Positions 7,561 to 18,500 are shown, counted from the first letter of the stretch. The stretch is DNA of 64,000 nt from Trujillonella endophytica (GCF_019799905.1 NZ_JABGCI010000015.1:1-64000); one strand, 5' to 3'. Numbers and translations are program-made. The notes: generated by a model from the sequence alone, not told the origin.

Positions 7561-8880
7561 TCAGCGGCGGGCGACTCCGCCGCGCAGCCGGGCGGCCACC
7601 GCGACGCGCAGCGGGGTCAGCACGACCCCGTCGCGGGCCAGCCGGGCGCGCAGCAGCCGGCGGTGGCGGACGACGCCGACCGCCCCGACGGCCCAGAACA
7701 GGTACTGCACGGCGAAGGCCGCCCGGAAGGCGTCCCGGTCGTAGGCCGTCGAGCTCCCCGGCGTGAGCAGGTCGAGGACCACGCCGATGGCCAGGATGGT
7801 GAGCAGCGACGCGACGAACCCGCCCACGTTCACCACCCCGCTGGCACTGCCCTGCCGCTCGGCCGGGTTCCAGGTGCGGGCGAAGTCGAAACCGATCATC
7901 GACCCCGGCCCGTTCGTGCCCAGGACGACCACCAGGACGACGAGCAGCGGCAGCGGTGCCCGCCCCGGCCACAGCAGGACGACGGTCCAGCCGGCGACCG
8001 TCGCCGCCAGGATCGCGAAGACCAGCGTCGAGCGGCGCAGCGGCCAGCGCCCGCACAACCGGCCCAGCACCGGGCCCACGACCATGCCGACGAGGACGAG
8101 CAGGGTGAGCAGGGCAGCGGCCGTGCCCGGCGCCAGCCCCTCGCCGAGGGTGAGGAACGGATAACCCCACAGCAGCGCGAACACCGTGCCGGAGAACTGG
8201 GTGACCAGGTGCGTGTACAGCCCGATCCGGGTGCCGGACTCCCGCCAGGTCGCGGTCAGCCCCTCCCGGACGGCGGCCATGCCCGGTGCGGCCGGCCGGA
8301 CGACGCCCGCCGGGGCGTCCCGCAGGGTCGCCAGCACCAGGACCGCGACGAGCACGCCGGCCGCGGCCGCGCCGAGGAAGGTGCTGCGCCAGCCGACGCC
8401 GTGGAGCAGCGCGACCAGCGGGGACGCCGCGAGCACCTGGCCGAGCTGGCCGAGGATGCCGGTCAGCTGGGTGATCACCGGCACGGTGGGGCCGGCGAAC
8501 CACGCACCGACCAGGCGCAGCACGCTGATGAAGGTCATCGCGTCGCCCGCGCCGACCAGCACGCGGGCGGCGACGGCGGTCGGCACGTTGGCGGCCACGG
8601 CGAGCACGAGCTGGCCGACGGCCATCGTCAGGCCCCCGGCCACGATCAGCCGCCGCGAGCCGAACCGGTCCAGGGCGACGCCGACCGGCACCTGCATCCC
8701 GGCGTAGACGGCCAGCTGCAGCACCACGAACAGGGAGATGGCCGACGCGCCGGCGGAGAACCGCTCCTGCGCCTCGGGGCCGGCGACGCCCAGCGAGGCG
8801 CGGTGGAACACCGCCACCACGTAGGACAGCAGGGCGACCAGCCACACGGCGTGGGCGCGCGACGCCGGCGGTGGGCTCAC
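7561..8880 (-). CDS. MFS transporter
   Basis: This 439-residue integral membrane protein has about 12 hydrophobic segments. The N-half carries the MFS loop GVALDRFGSRRL between TM2 and TM3 and a second-half loop resembling it (GRLCGRWPLRRS). NGPGSMIGFDFARTWNPAERQG is typical of the nitrate/anion and sugar-phosphate-type branch. It begins with GTG just upstream of the kinase on the same strand, so sugar-acid import is a reasonable inference, but the substrate cannot be read from sequence. The last ~40 residues are basic and cytoplasmic. Confidence 0.85.
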   Translation of the reverse strand: MSPPPASRAHAVWLVALLSYVVAVFHRASLGVAGPEAQERFSAGASAISLFVVLQLAVYAGMQVPVGVALDRFGSRRLIVAGGLTMAVGQLVLAVAANVPTAVAARVLVGAGDAMTFISVLRLVGAWFAGPTVPVITQLTGILGQLGQVLAASPLVALLHGVGWRSTFLGAAAAGVLVAVLVLATLRDAPAGVVRPAAPGMAAVREGLTATWRESGTRIGLYTHLVTQFSGTVFALLWGYPFLTLGEGLAPGTAAALLTLLVLVGMVVGPVLGRLCGRWPLRRSTLVFAILAATVAGWTVVLLWPGRAPLPLLVVLVVVLGTNGPGSMIGFDFARTWNPAERQGSASGVVNVGGFVASLLTILAIGVVLDLLTPGSSTAYDRDAFRAAFAVQYLFWAVGAVGVVRHRRLLRARLARDGVVLTPLRVAVAARLRGGVARR

Positions 8881-8953
8881 CCCTGGGGAGACACCTGCCG
8901 GGGCCCGGATCTTCCGCCGTGCGCCGTGACCTCGCCCACCGCGGGCCCCCGGG

Positions 8954-10195
8954 TCAGGGGCGCGGGATCTCCGCGAACAGCGGGCGGCCCACCTGCGGGG
9001 TGTCCAGGAGGAGCTCGTAGTCGGTGACGTTGCGGGAGACGGAGACGAGCATCGACCCGGGCGCGGTCGGGACGTCGGGGTGCGCCAGCGGCGTGTACTG
9101 CAGGTAGCCGACCACGTCGCTGTCCGGGTCCTGGCCCCCCTCGGGCAGGCCGCCCGGCGAGTCCAGCACCGGCCGCCCCGCGGAGAAGGGCCCGGCGGGG
9201 AGGTCGGAGACCCAGATCGCCGCCTGGTCCTCGATGTCCCCGCCGAGCTTGGAGTAGGCGACCCACTTCCCGTCGACCAGCTCCACCGAGAGGGTCTGCG
9301 ACACCCCCTGCAGGGCGCTCAGGATGGGTGCGGAGCGGGAGCTGTCGGCCTGCCAGCTCGTGCCGTCCCAGTACTCGAGCGCCGAGCCGTCCATGACGTC
9401 GGCGGCCGGCAGCCGGGAGACGTACAGCTCGTGGCCGTAGGTGAAGGCCTCGCCGGTGCTGCGGGTGCCGTAGAGGTAGATCCAGTCCCCGTCGAGGACC
9501 GACGCCGCCCCCCAGTGGATCGAGTCGAGGTCGGCGGAGTCGGCGGTCAGCTGCGCGGCCCGGTCCAGCCGGGGCACGCCGTCGGCACCCACGGTGTAGA
9601 CCGACACCGTCGTCCCCCGGACCACGAAGTCCCACATCCGGTCCCCGCGCTGCACCCGGGAGCAGAGGACGACGACGACGTCGGTCACGTCGGCCGCCTC
9701 GTCGGGGCCCGGCTCCAGCCGCAGCACCGACATCGGCCAGACCGTGAGCTCGTTGGGGTCCAGCGGCAGGATCGGGCCGCGCTCCTCGGTGACCAGCTGC
9801 GAGATGCAGGTGCCCGACGTGACGAGCATGGAGTTGTCGACCATGCGCGGCAGCTCCGGCAGGACCTCCTCCGCCCGGATCGTGTCACCCCACAGCCAGA
9901 CGACCCGGCCGTCGGCGAGGCCCGCGCTGGCCCCGAGGTCGGCGGACTGCCAGTGGGTGAGGTCGAGCTCCTCGAACGCCTCGTTGAAGTCGTCGGCGGT
10001 CAGGACCGCCCCGGGTTCCGGCGCGGGGCACTCCGGCTCCAGCGTCGCGGTGGCCGCCGACGCGGCCGGGGACACGGCCACCAGCGCCGACTGCGGCTCC
10101 CCCGAGACCTGCTCCCCCTCGGGCGCCTCCAGCCGCAGGCAGCCGGCCATCAGCAGCCCGACGACGGGCAGGAGGGCAGCGCGACGGCGGGACAC
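8954..10195 (-). CDS. DUF4185 lipoprotein, candidate GH183-like endo-D-arabinanase
   Basis: This is a 413-residue secreted lipoprotein. Its GTG start is followed by SRRR, a hydrophobic core and the lipobox LMAGC, so Cys19 would be lipidated and the protein held at the outer face of the membrane. The rest is a beta-propeller-like DUF4185 domain: VWLWGDT near residue 98, NSMLVTSG, LTVWPMS, DWIYLYGTRS near 240, YWDGTSW and GVSQTLSVE near 300. DUF4185 proteins include endo-D-arabinanases of CAZy family GH183. The start lies 28 bp after an AftD-like arabinosyltransferase on the same strand, so it may trim or remodel the polymer made by that enzyme. Enzyme activity is inferred, not shown. A paralogue lies at 39482-40618. 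Confidence 0.8.
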   Translation of the reverse strand: MSRRRAALLPVVGLLMAGCLRLEAPEGEQVSGEPQSALVAVSPAASAATATLEPECPAPEPGAVLTADDFNEAFEELDLTHWQSADLGASAGLADGRVVWLWGDTIRAEEVLPELPRMVDNSMLVTSGTCISQLVTEERGPILPLDPNELTVWPMSVLRLEPGPDEAADVTDVVVVLCSRVQRGDRMWDFVVRGTTVSVYTVGADGVPRLDRAAQLTADSADLDSIHWGAASVLDGDWIYLYGTRSTGEAFTYGHELYVSRLPAADVMDGSALEYWDGTSWQADSSRSAPILSALQGVSQTLSVELVDGKWVAYSKLGGDIEDQAAIWVSDLPAGPFSAGRPVLDSPGGLPEGGQDPDSDVVGYLQYTPLAHPDVPTAPGSMLVSVSRNVTDYELLLDTPQVGRPLFAEIPRP

Positions 10196-10223
10196 GCCCC
10201 CATGGTGCCTGATCACGCCGACC

Positions 10224-13200
10224 TCACCGCGCCTGCGCACCGCTGCCCGGGGTGCGCCGGCGCAGCGACAGCACGGGCAGGACGCCGGCCACGACCGCGG
10301 CGAGCGCGAGGAGGGCCGCCACCTGCCGGGCCGTCCCGGTGCCGTCCGGGTCGGCGAGCAGCATCCCGCCGGCGGCCAGCATCGCGCCGGCGGCGACGGT
10401 CCCGAGGACGGCCGAGCGGCGGGAGCCGCTGACCTGGCCGACCAGCCACAGCCCGGCGACCGCGGCCAGGGCGAACACCCCACCGACCAGGGCCGAGCCG
10501 ACCGCTGCGGCGACCACGACCGCGAGCCCCGCCAGCACCGCCGCCGCGCCCGCGAGCCGGCCGGACCGCCGGCGCGGGCCGCCGCGGACCGGCCGCCGTA
10601 CGGGCAGCACCGCGAGCACGAGGAGGACCGCCACGGCCGCCGCGCCACCGGCGAGGACCGTCCGGTAGTCCGCGCCCGGCGGGAAGTCGAGCCGGACCGT
10701 GCCCGCCGGGCCGGCCGGCAGGACGTACCCCTGCTGCCAGCCGTCGACGGGAACCGCCTCGAGCCGCTCGCCGTCCAGCTCCGCCGTCCAGCCGGGATTG
10801 GTGTTCTCGGGGACCACGAGCAGGGTCGGCTCGCTGCGCTCGGCCACCTCGACGGTGCGGTGCTCTGCGTCCCAGCGGCCCACCTCGGCCTGCTCGCGGA
10901 CGCCGTCGGTCTCCTTCACCTGCCGGCCGAAGCGGGTGAGGGTGAGCGAGTCGACGGCGAAGGCCGGGCTGCTGCGGGAGACGACCCGGTGCTCACCGGG
11001 GGGCAGCCGCAGCGCGGGGATGGCGTCGCACGGCTTGGTGCGCACGGGGTCGCCGGCCAGCAGCTCGCCGACCGTGGTGCTGACCTCGGTCCGGATGACC
11101 GCCGCGTCGACCCGGATCGTCGGGCCGCCCTCGCTCGCGCAGGACAGGAAGACCGGGGTCTCCGGGTCGGTCGCCCGGTTGGGCCCGCCGACCTCGAGCT
11201 CGCTGACGCCGATGCCCACCGCCGACTCCCAGCGGGTGCCGGGGTCGACCGACCGCAGCTCGTCGGGCAGGTCGAAGGTGACGGTCAGCCGGTCGGTGAC
11301 CACCGGCGCGAAGGAGACGGTGCCGTCGTCGGCCAGCCGGAGCGTGCGGAGGAGGCCGCCGCCGTCGTCGACGGTGACCGCGGTCGGCACCGAGGCGGCC
11401 AGCCCGGGAGCGGTGACCACGCGCAGCGAGTCGACCGTGCGGGGCGCGGGGAACGTGAGCGTGAGGCTGGGGCGCCGGTCGTCGCCCGCGGACACCCACG
11501 CCGTCGCCGGGTCGCCGTCCATGGCCGCGACGGCGCTGCCCCGAGGGTCGTCGACGGCAGAGCTGCTGGCCGTGACCGGGATGGTCCGGCGGACCGAGGT
11601 GAGCAGCTCGTCCAGCGCCGCGCCGGGACGGGCGACCGCCGTGGCCCTGAGGTCGTAGTCGGCCCAGGCGGCCACGGAGAACGTGCGGTCCAGCCAGATC
11701 GGCTCCTCCGACCCGGTGGCCAGCGCACCGGCGCACAGCGGCGCGCCCGAGGCGTCGACGACGCAGCCGGGCCGGCCGCGCTCGGCGTCGAAGGCGTAGG
11801 CGGTCACCGGCTCGGCCGACTCGGGCACGAGCACCGAGCGCTGCACGCTCACGCCCGGGATCCGGACGTCGGCCAGCGCCAGCGCCTCCGGGTCGTCGGG
11901 CGTCGTGGCCGCGATGGTGAGCGAGGTGGTGTACCCGGGGGGCAGCGTCAGTTCCTGCTCCTCGCCGGTGTCGGCCACCGGCACGGTGACCTCGCCGGCG
12001 TCGGTGGCCAGGCGGAGCTCGGTGGGCCGGGCCACGCCCGGCTCCTCACCGAGGGACACCACGACGGTGGTCGCCACGAACTGCCGGTCGGTGGTCAGCC
12101 GCCACCACGGGGCCTCGCCCGACTCGTCCCACGGGGCCGGCCGCCAGGCGGTCGTCGGGTCGCCGTCCACGGCCGACCAGGGCTGGGTGTCCATGCGGGT
12201 GGCGACGAAGCCGCTCGGGTCCGAGGCGGAGCTGGAGGCGGTGGGCGTGCCACCGATGTAGTGCACGACGCTCTCGGCCGACGCCGCGGCCGGGACGACG
12301 TAGTCGCGGACCGGGGCGTCGAGCCGCAGCGGGTCCTCGACGGTGAGGCCCCCGGAGGTGGCCCCGGCGAGCCGGCCGAAGTTGCGCTCCCGGCGCAGCA
12401 GCGCGTCGGTGACCATCGGCGGCGCGACCGCCTGGGGGCTGCCGGCCATGATGGTGGGCCGGCCGGTGACGAGGTCCCGGTCCTCCAGGGTGAGCACCGC
12501 CTCGGGCCCGCCGAGCACGGTCACCGACTCCGAGAGCGGCGCCGTCCATGCGCGCGGGGCAGGGTCGGCCACCTCGTAGACCTCGATCGCCGGCGCCGGC
12601 TCGTCCAGCCCGGCGTCGTAGACCAGGCCGTCGGCGACGGCCGCCGACGTGCCGACGGGGCCGAAGGACGTCACCGCGGTGATGCCCGGCGACTCCCGCA
12701 GCGCCTGGCGCACCAGGACCGAGCGGGTCGACCGCGCGTCGCCGGAGTCCAGGTCGTTGCGCAGCACCAGGTGCGAGATGCCGGCCCGGGCCAGGAAGCG
12801 GGTGAGGCCCTCGGAGCCCTCGCCGAGCGCCAGCCGCTCCTCGATGGCGTCCAGCACGCGGATGTGGCCCTCGGGGCTCAACGGGATCGAGGAGCGCACG
12901 TCCCACGGCGACTCCGCCAGCGGCTGGATGACCTCGTCGTTGGCCCCGCCCCACTGGTAGGTGCCGAAGGAGGAACCCGGCACGAGCAGCGCCCGCCCGC
13001 TGGGCTGCTGGGCCTCGAGGAAGTCCGCCGTCTGCTGCCAGTACCCGGGCACCTCGGTGAAGCCGGCGGGCGGCGCCAGCCGGCCGGCCAGGGCCGGGGA
13101 GACGGCGGCGACGAGCGCGAGGACGACGACGGCGAGGACGGCGCGCGAGCCGGTGCGCGCGAGCCGCGGCGCTCCCCGCTGCCCGACCGGTGCGTCCCGT

Positions 13201-14447
13201 CGGCGCCGGGCCCGGCGGACCAGGACCCCGCCCAGGTGGGCCAGGCCCAGCGCCAGGGGCAGCCGCAGCACGGGGTCGAACTTGTGCACGTTGCGCAGCG
13301 GGGCCAGCGCGCCGTCGAGGGCGTCGTGCAGCGGCCCGGACCACAGCCCGTCGACGGCGGCCAGGTGGCCCAGCGAGACCAGGCCCACGCCGGCGAGCAA
13401 CCCGAGGACCAGCCAGAGCCGCTCGGGCAGGTCCCGGCGGCACAGCGCGACGAGGCCAGCCGCCGCGACGACGACCGTGCCGGCGGCCGGCAGCACGTCG
13501 TTGACCAGCGACCAGCCCGCGGGCCAGGTCGGGCCGGCCGGGGTCGCGAGCTCGGCGATCCAGTGGGAGGTCCCGCGGAGCACGCTGAGGACGTCCGTCG
13601 GCCCGGTCGTGGCCTGGGCGTTCTCGATGTAGAAGAGGAACGGCGGGCTGAAGCGGCCCAGCAGCAGCAGCGGGCCCGCCCACCACGCCGCCGCCAGGCC
13701 GACGGCGAGCACCCACCAGGCGATGAGCCGGCGGCGCACCGGGCCCGCCGGCCGGGTCAGCAGGAAGAGGACCGCGAGCGGCAGGACCGCCGCGGTGGCG
13801 ACGGCGTTGACGCCGCCGACGCAGAACACGGCCAGCCCCGACAGCATCGCCGCACGCCGCGGCGACCCGTGCCGGGCGACCCCGGCCAGCGGGACGACGA
13901 CCCAGGGCGCCAGCGCCATGGGGAGGAGCTCGACCGAGGTCTCCCCCATCGCGGTGAGCATGCGAGGGGCCAGTGCGTAGGCGATCCCGGCGACGAGGGC
14001 GGTCGCGGGCGTGCCGATCCGCAGGCGGCGGGCCAGCACCAGCACGCCGAGGAAGGCGACGCTCATCAGCAGCGCCCACCACAGCCGCTGCACGACCCAC
14101 GGGGGCAGGCCGGTGAGGTCCCCCAGGGCGAAGAACGGCCCCATCGGGAAGAAGTAGCCGTACGCCTGGTTCTGCACCTGGCCGGCCGACCCCAGCGGCT
14201 CCCACAGCGTGAGCGCGCGGCTCAGGAAACCCCACGGGTCGACCGCGAGGTCGAGCTTGGTGTCGCCGACGATCCGGCCCGGCGCCTGGAGCAGCGCGAG
14301 CACGACGAAGCCGAGGCAGACCAGCGCGGGCCCACCGCGGGACAGGAGCCCGGACACCCGCGTCCGCAGCGGCGCGCGCGGCTCGCCGGGCACCGGGGCG
14401 TCCGCCGCCGGGGCACCGGCAGGCGTGTCGGTGACGACCGTCGCCAT
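10224..14447 (-). CDS. AftD-like alpha-(1->3)-arabinofuranosyltransferase, copy 1
   Basis: This 1,407-residue protein is about the size of mycobacterial AftD. The N-terminal ~460 residues form a GT-C membrane domain (DUF3367) with many TM helices; GDTKLDLAVDP and LTLWEP in the first external loop are the expected acceptor/donor region. Two discoidin-like carbohydrate-binding segments follow (near residue 737, ASSSASDPSGF then SAVDGDPTTAWRP; near 970, ASSSAVDDPRG then AAMDGDPATAW). About four TM helices lie after residue 1255. AftD adds alpha-1,3 arabinofuranose from decaprenyl-phosphoryl-arabinose to envelope glycans outside the membrane. The ATG at 14447 is 19 bp after the DUF3068 gene. A closely related second copy lies upstream. 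The actual sugar used here is unproven. Confidence 0.88.
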   Translation of the reverse strand: MATVVTDTPAGAPAADAPVPGEPRAPLRTRVSGLLSRGGPALVCLGFVVLALLQAPGRIVGDTKLDLAVDPWGFLSRALTLWEPLGSAGQVQNQAYGYFFPMGPFFALGDLTGLPPWVVQRLWWALLMSVAFLGVLVLARRLRIGTPATALVAGIAYALAPRMLTAMGETSVELLPMALAPWVVVPLAGVARHGSPRRAAMLSGLAVFCVGGVNAVATAAVLPLAVLFLLTRPAGPVRRRLIAWWVLAVGLAAAWWAGPLLLLGRFSPPFLFYIENAQATTGPTDVLSVLRGTSHWIAELATPAGPTWPAGWSLVNDVLPAAGTVVVAAAGLVALCRRDLPERLWLVLGLLAGVGLVSLGHLAAVDGLWSGPLHDALDGALAPLRNVHKFDPVLRLPLALGLAHLGGVLVRRARRRRDAPVGQRGAPRLARTGSRAVLAVVVLALVAAVSPALAGRLAPPAGFTEVPGYWQQTADFLEAQQPSGRALLVPGSSFGTYQWGGANDEVIQPLAESPWDVRSSIPLSPEGHIRVLDAIEERLALGEGSEGLTRFLARAGISHLVLRNDLDSGDARSTRSVLVRQALRESPGITAVTSFGPVGTSAAVADGLVYDAGLDEPAPAIEVYEVADPAPRAWTAPLSESVTVLGGPEAVLTLEDRDLVTGRPTIMAGSPQAVAPPMVTDALLRRERNFGRLAGATSGGLTVEDPLRLDAPVRDYVVPAAASAESVVHYIGGTPTASSSASDPSGFVATRMDTQPWSAVDGDPTTAWRPAPWDESGEAPWWRLTTDRQFVATTVVVSLGEEPGVARPTELRLATDAGEVTVPVADTGEEQELTLPPGYTTSLTIAATTPDDPEALALADVRIPGVSVQRSVLVPESAEPVTAYAFDAERGRPGCVVDASGAPLCAGALATGSEEPIWLDRTFSVAAWADYDLRATAVARPGAALDELLTSVRRTIPVTASSSAVDDPRGSAVAAMDGDPATAWVSAGDDRRPSLTLTFPAPRTVDSLRVVTAPGLAASVPTAVTVDDGGGLLRTLRLADDGTVSFAPVVTDRLTVTFDLPDELRSVDPGTRWESAVGIGVSELEVGGPNRATDPETPVFLSCASEGGPTIRVDAAVIRTEVSTTVGELLAGDPVRTKPCDAIPALRLPPGEHRVVSRSSPAFAVDSLTLTRFGRQVKETDGVREQAEVGRWDAEHRTVEVAERSEPTLLVVPENTNPGWTAELDGERLEAVPVDGWQQGYVLPAGPAGTVRLDFPPGADYRTVLAGGAAAVAVLLVLAVLPVRRPVRGGPRRRSGRLAGAAAVLAGLAVVVAAAVGSALVGGVFALAAVAGLWLVGQVSGSRRSAVLGTVAAGAMLAAGGMLLADPDGTGTARQVAALLALAAVVAGVLPVLSLRRRTPGSGAQAR

Positions 14448-14466
14448 GGGGTCTGCCTCGCCCGGC

Positions 14467-15435
14467 TCAGGCGGTGGGGACGGAGACCCGAACGGGCTCG
14501 TCCTCCACGCTGGGGGTGGCCGCCGGCCGGCTGCGGGCGACGAGCAGGACGCCCAGGACCAGGAGCGCCGCGCCGGCACCGCCGACGGTCCAGGGCAGGA
14601 CGGACCCGGTCAGGGACCTCCGGTCGAGGACCTCCTGCGCACGGGCGACGCCGTCGGCGACCGACTCGTCGGAGGAGCGGAACGTCCCGGCGAGCAGGAC
14701 CGGCCCCGAGCTCCCGCCGGGGCCCCGGAGGACGGTGCGCGGGTCCTCCTCGGAGCTGACGACGACTCCGCTGGCCGGCTCGACGAGGAGCGTGCGGGCG
14801 TTGCTGTGGACGACGTCCGCGGCGACCGTCCCGCCGTCGTCCTCGCCGAACAGCGCGCCGGGCACCGTGACGCTGCCGACCACCTGCTCGGGGACCTCCT
14901 GCTCGAACCGGTACACCTCGAGTCCACCGACCTCCGCCGTGCCGGTGAACCGGGCAGGCAGCGACTGCCGCACGGTCCCGTCCCACACGTCGTGGTCGCG
15001 CTGCGGGGTGTCCGGCGGGAACGCCAGCGTCAGGCCGGTGACGTCGACGGGCTCGCCGTCGACCGAACCGGCCGCGCAGGCCACGGCCCCTGCGCTGCGC
15101 CGGTCGAGGCAGGCGACCGTGGTGCTCGTGGCGATCAGCGTGCCGTCCCCGTCGCTCGTGGTCGCCTCGGACACCCAGACGGCGGTGTCCCCGTCGGCGT
15201 CCCCGGACGCGGCGTCGCCCCGCACCCGGACCGAGAGCGAGACGTCCGTCCCCGTGCGCGGCACGAGGCCGGCCGGGTCGAGATAGGTCGCCTCGCCCAC
15301 GGCGACGGTCTCGAAGGACGCGTCCAGGGCGAGCTCCTCCGGCGCCGGGGCGAGCCAGAGGCGGACCAGCAGGGCGACGGCCAGCGCACAGCCCCCGAGG
15401 CCGACCAGGGTCAGCCCGACGACACGTGCCCGCAT
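14467..15435 (-). CDS. DUF3068 (PorA-family) membrane-anchored protein, copy 1
   Basis: This 322-residue protein has a signal-anchor at residues 7-25, an external beta-rich domain, and a C-terminal TM near 280-302 followed by a short cytoplasmic tail. The external domain matches DUF3068: YLDPAGLVPRTG, VACLDRRSAGAV, LTLAFPPDTPQRDH and FEQEVPEQVVG. The mycobacterial relative Rv0227c sits in the same neighbourhood as AftD-type genes. Function unknown. Tight linkage to the arabinosyltransferase in both repeats of this locus suggests a structural or assembly partner. The ATG has AGAGGAA upstream, and the gene is separated by 106 bp from the second AftD-like gene. Confidence 0.87.
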   Translation of the reverse strand: MRARVVGLTLVGLGGCALAVALLVRLWLAPAPEELALDASFETVAVGEATYLDPAGLVPRTGTDVSLSVRVRGDAASGDADGDTAVWVSEATTSDGDGTLIATSTTVACLDRRSAGAVACAAGSVDGEPVDVTGLTLAFPPDTPQRDHDVWDGTVRQSLPARFTGTAEVGGLEVYRFEQEVPEQVVGSVTVPGALFGEDDGGTVAADVVHSNARTLLVEPASGVVVSSEEDPRTVLRGPGGSSGPVLLAGTFRSSDESVADGVARAQEVLDRRSLTGSVLPWTVGGAGAALLVLGVLLVARSRPAATPSVEDEPVRVSVPTA

Positions 15436-15541
15436 GCACTTCCTCTCGCCGCGACGACTCGCGCCCTACAGCCTCGTCAGGGTACGGGAACGCTCGGGCC
15501 CGGCGGCGCAGGACGAGCGCGGAGCCCCGACGCGGCGCGGG

Positions 15542-18500
15542 TCAGCCGACCGCAGGGGTCGCGGTACGTGGTCTCCGCCGGAGCCGCCACGGCCCGCGGA
15601 CCGGCAGGGCACCGGCGGCGACCGCGGCCAGCGCCGCGACCGCGAGCACCTGCCGTGCCGTGCCCGTGCCGTCCGGCTCGGTCAGCAGCAGCAGGCCCGA
15701 GGCGAGGAGCGACCCCGCGGCCACGGCGCCGAGGACGACCCCCCGCCGCCGCCCGGCGCGCCGGCCCACAAGCCAGAGCACGACCAGGGCGACGACGCCG
15801 ACGACCCCGCCGATCAGTGCCATCCCGAGCGCGACCGCGACGACGGCCCCGGCTGCCACGCGCGCGGCGGAGGCGGTGGACCGGCGCCCCCATCCGAGGG
15901 CCCTCGACGGGCGCGCGGGGAGGACGCAGACCAGCGCGAGCAGGAGCACCGCCCCGGCACCTCCGGCGAGGGCCAGCCGGTACACGGCGCCGGGGCCGAA
16001 GTCGAGCCGGACGGACCCCGCAGGTCCCTCCGGCAGCACGTAGCCCTGCTGCCACCCGTCGACCGTCACGGCCTCGAGCTCCTCGCCGTCGAGCCGTGCG
16101 GTCCATCCGGGGTTCGTGTTCTCCGGCACCACCAGCAGCGTCGGCTCGCTGCGGGCGTCCACCTCCACGCTGCGGTGCTCGGCGTCCCAGCGGCTCCGCT
16201 CCGCCGGCGTGCGGCCGCCGGGAGCGGGCTCCGCCGGGGTGCCCGTGCGCGTGAGGGTGACCGAGTCCGCGATGAGCAGCAGGCCGGCGCGGGCCTGCAG
16301 CCGGTGCGTCCCGCCGGCGAGGGCGATCTCGGGCACGCCGGCGCAGACCTCCAGCGGGATCGGCTGGACCGCCGTCAGCGCACCCAGTGTCGTGGTCGCC
16401 GCGGTCTGCAGCACCACCCCGTCCACCTGCACGTCCGGCCCGGTCCCGCAGGGCAGGGGGACCTCCGTCCCCGGCGCCGGCACCGGATTCGGACCACCGA
16501 TCTCCAGCTCGCTGACGCCGACCCCCAGCCGCTGCTGCCGGAGGGTCCCGGGGTCGACGGACTCCCGGACCTCGGGCAGCTCGAAGGTGACCGACAGCCG
16601 ATCGGTCTCCACCGGCGCGAACCGGACACCGCCGTCGTCGTCCAGCCGCACGGTGCGGGGCAGGCCGCCGTCGTCGATGGTCACCGCCGTCGGGGCGGCG
16701 GCCGCCGCCTCCGGGCTCGTGACGACCCGCAGCGAGTCGATCGTGCGGACCTCCGGGAAGGTGAGGGTCAGCGTCGGGCGGTGGTCGTCGCTGGCGGCCA
16801 GCCACGTGGTCCGCGGGTCCCCGTCGACGGCCGCCGCTGCGCTGGCCCGCGGGTCGTACAGCGAGTAGCTGCTGGCCTCCGTCCGGGGAGCGCCCCGCAC
16901 TAGCGACAGCATCGCGTCGAACTCGGGCCCCAGCCGCGGCAGCCCCGTTGCGGTGAGCTCGTAGTCCCCGGTCCCGATGCTGTCGAAGACCCGGTCCAGG
17001 ACGAGGCTCTCCTCGGCCGCGTCGACGAGCGTGGCGGCGCACCGGGGAGTCCCCCCGGCGTCGACGACGCAGCCGGAGCGGCCGGCCGAGACGTCGAAGG
17101 CGTAGACCTGGACCGGCTCCTCGGGTCGCGGGGCGACGACCGTCCGCTGCACGTTGACCCCGGGGACGTCCACCTCGGCCAGCGAGAGCCCGGTCCCTCC
17201 CGGGGCGTCGGCGGCGGTCACGGAGCCGATGGTCAGGGAGGTGGTCGGCCCCGCGGGCAGCGGCAGGACCTGGGGTTCGCTCGTGTCCTCCACGGGCACC
17301 GTGAGCTCACCGGCGTCCGTGGTGAGCCGCAGCTGCGCGGGACGCTCGGCGCCCAGCACGGCGCCGAGCCGGACGACGACGTTCGTGGACGAGAACGGCT
17401 CCTCCGTGGTGAGCCGCCACCAGGACGGCGCGGCGTCGTCGCTCCACGGCGCCGGCCGCCAGGCCGTCAGCAGGTCCCGGTCCAGCGCCGACCACGGCTG
17501 GGCGTCGAGCTGGGGGGCCTGGAAGCCGTCGGGGTCCGACGCCGAGCTGGACGCCGACAGGCTCCCGTTGAAGTAGGCGACCGCTCCCTCACCGCCGGCC
17601 AGCTCGGGCGCCGTGTAGTCGCGGGCGGGGGTGTCCAGCCGGAGCGGGTCGGTCGGGGTCAGGCCGGCCGAGGTGGCGCCGGAGATGCGGCCGAAGTTGC
17701 GTTCCCGGCGGACCCACGCGTCGCTGAGCATGACCGGACCCGCCGATCCGCTCCCGTCCCCCGCGGTGACCGTGGGCCGGTCGGTGACCAGACCGCGGTC
17801 CTCCAGTGCCAGGACCGCGTCCGGGCCGCCGTGGACGCTCACCGCCGAGGACAGCGGAGCCGTCCAGGCGAGCGGGGCCGCGTCCGACACGGCGTAGACC
17901 TGGATCGCAGGGGCCGGCTCGGTCAGCCCGGCGTCGACCACGGGGCCCTCGCTCGTCGCGTCCTCGCCCAGGACCGGTCCGAACTCGGCCACCGGGGTGA
18001 TCCCCGGCGAGTCCGCCAGGGCCTGCCGGACCGACATCGAGCGGGCCACGGCCGTGCGGGTGTCCAGGTCGTTGCGCAGCACCAGGTGGGAGATGCCGGC
18101 CCGGGCGAGGAAGGGACCCAGTCCTGGCGACCCCTCGCCGCGCGACAACCTCCCCTCCACGGCGTCGAGCATGCGGATGTGCCCCTCCGGGGTCAGGGGG
18201 ATCTGGTTGCGGACGTCCCAGGGCGACTCCGCCAGCGGCTGCATCGGCTCGTCGCCGGTCGTCCCCCAGGCGTACGTGCCGAACGACGAGCCCGGCACCA
18301 GCAGCGCCCGCCCGCTCGGTTGCTCGGCCGCGAGGAACGCCGCCGTCTCCCGCCAGTAGCCGGGCACCTCCTCGAAGCCCGTCGGCGGCACGAGTCGTCC
18401 GGCCAGCGCGGGGGACGCGGTGGCCACCAGCCCCAGCGTCAGTGCGGCCAGGAGGGCGCGCGAGAACGCCGGAACGGCGGACGCCGACCGCGGGCCTGCG

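Noticed and set aside
5347..9027. Very long open frame on the plus strand opposite the flavoprotein, kinase and MFS genes
   Set aside because: Composition is Arg/Gly/Gln/His-rich without any motif, while the minus strand carries three clear protein families over the same bases. It is a GC-driven shadow.
9744..14759. 1,671-codon plus-strand open frame over the first AftD-like gene
   Set aside because: No recognisable domain; low-complexity Arg/Gly/Ala/Gln text opposite a well-conserved membrane protein.
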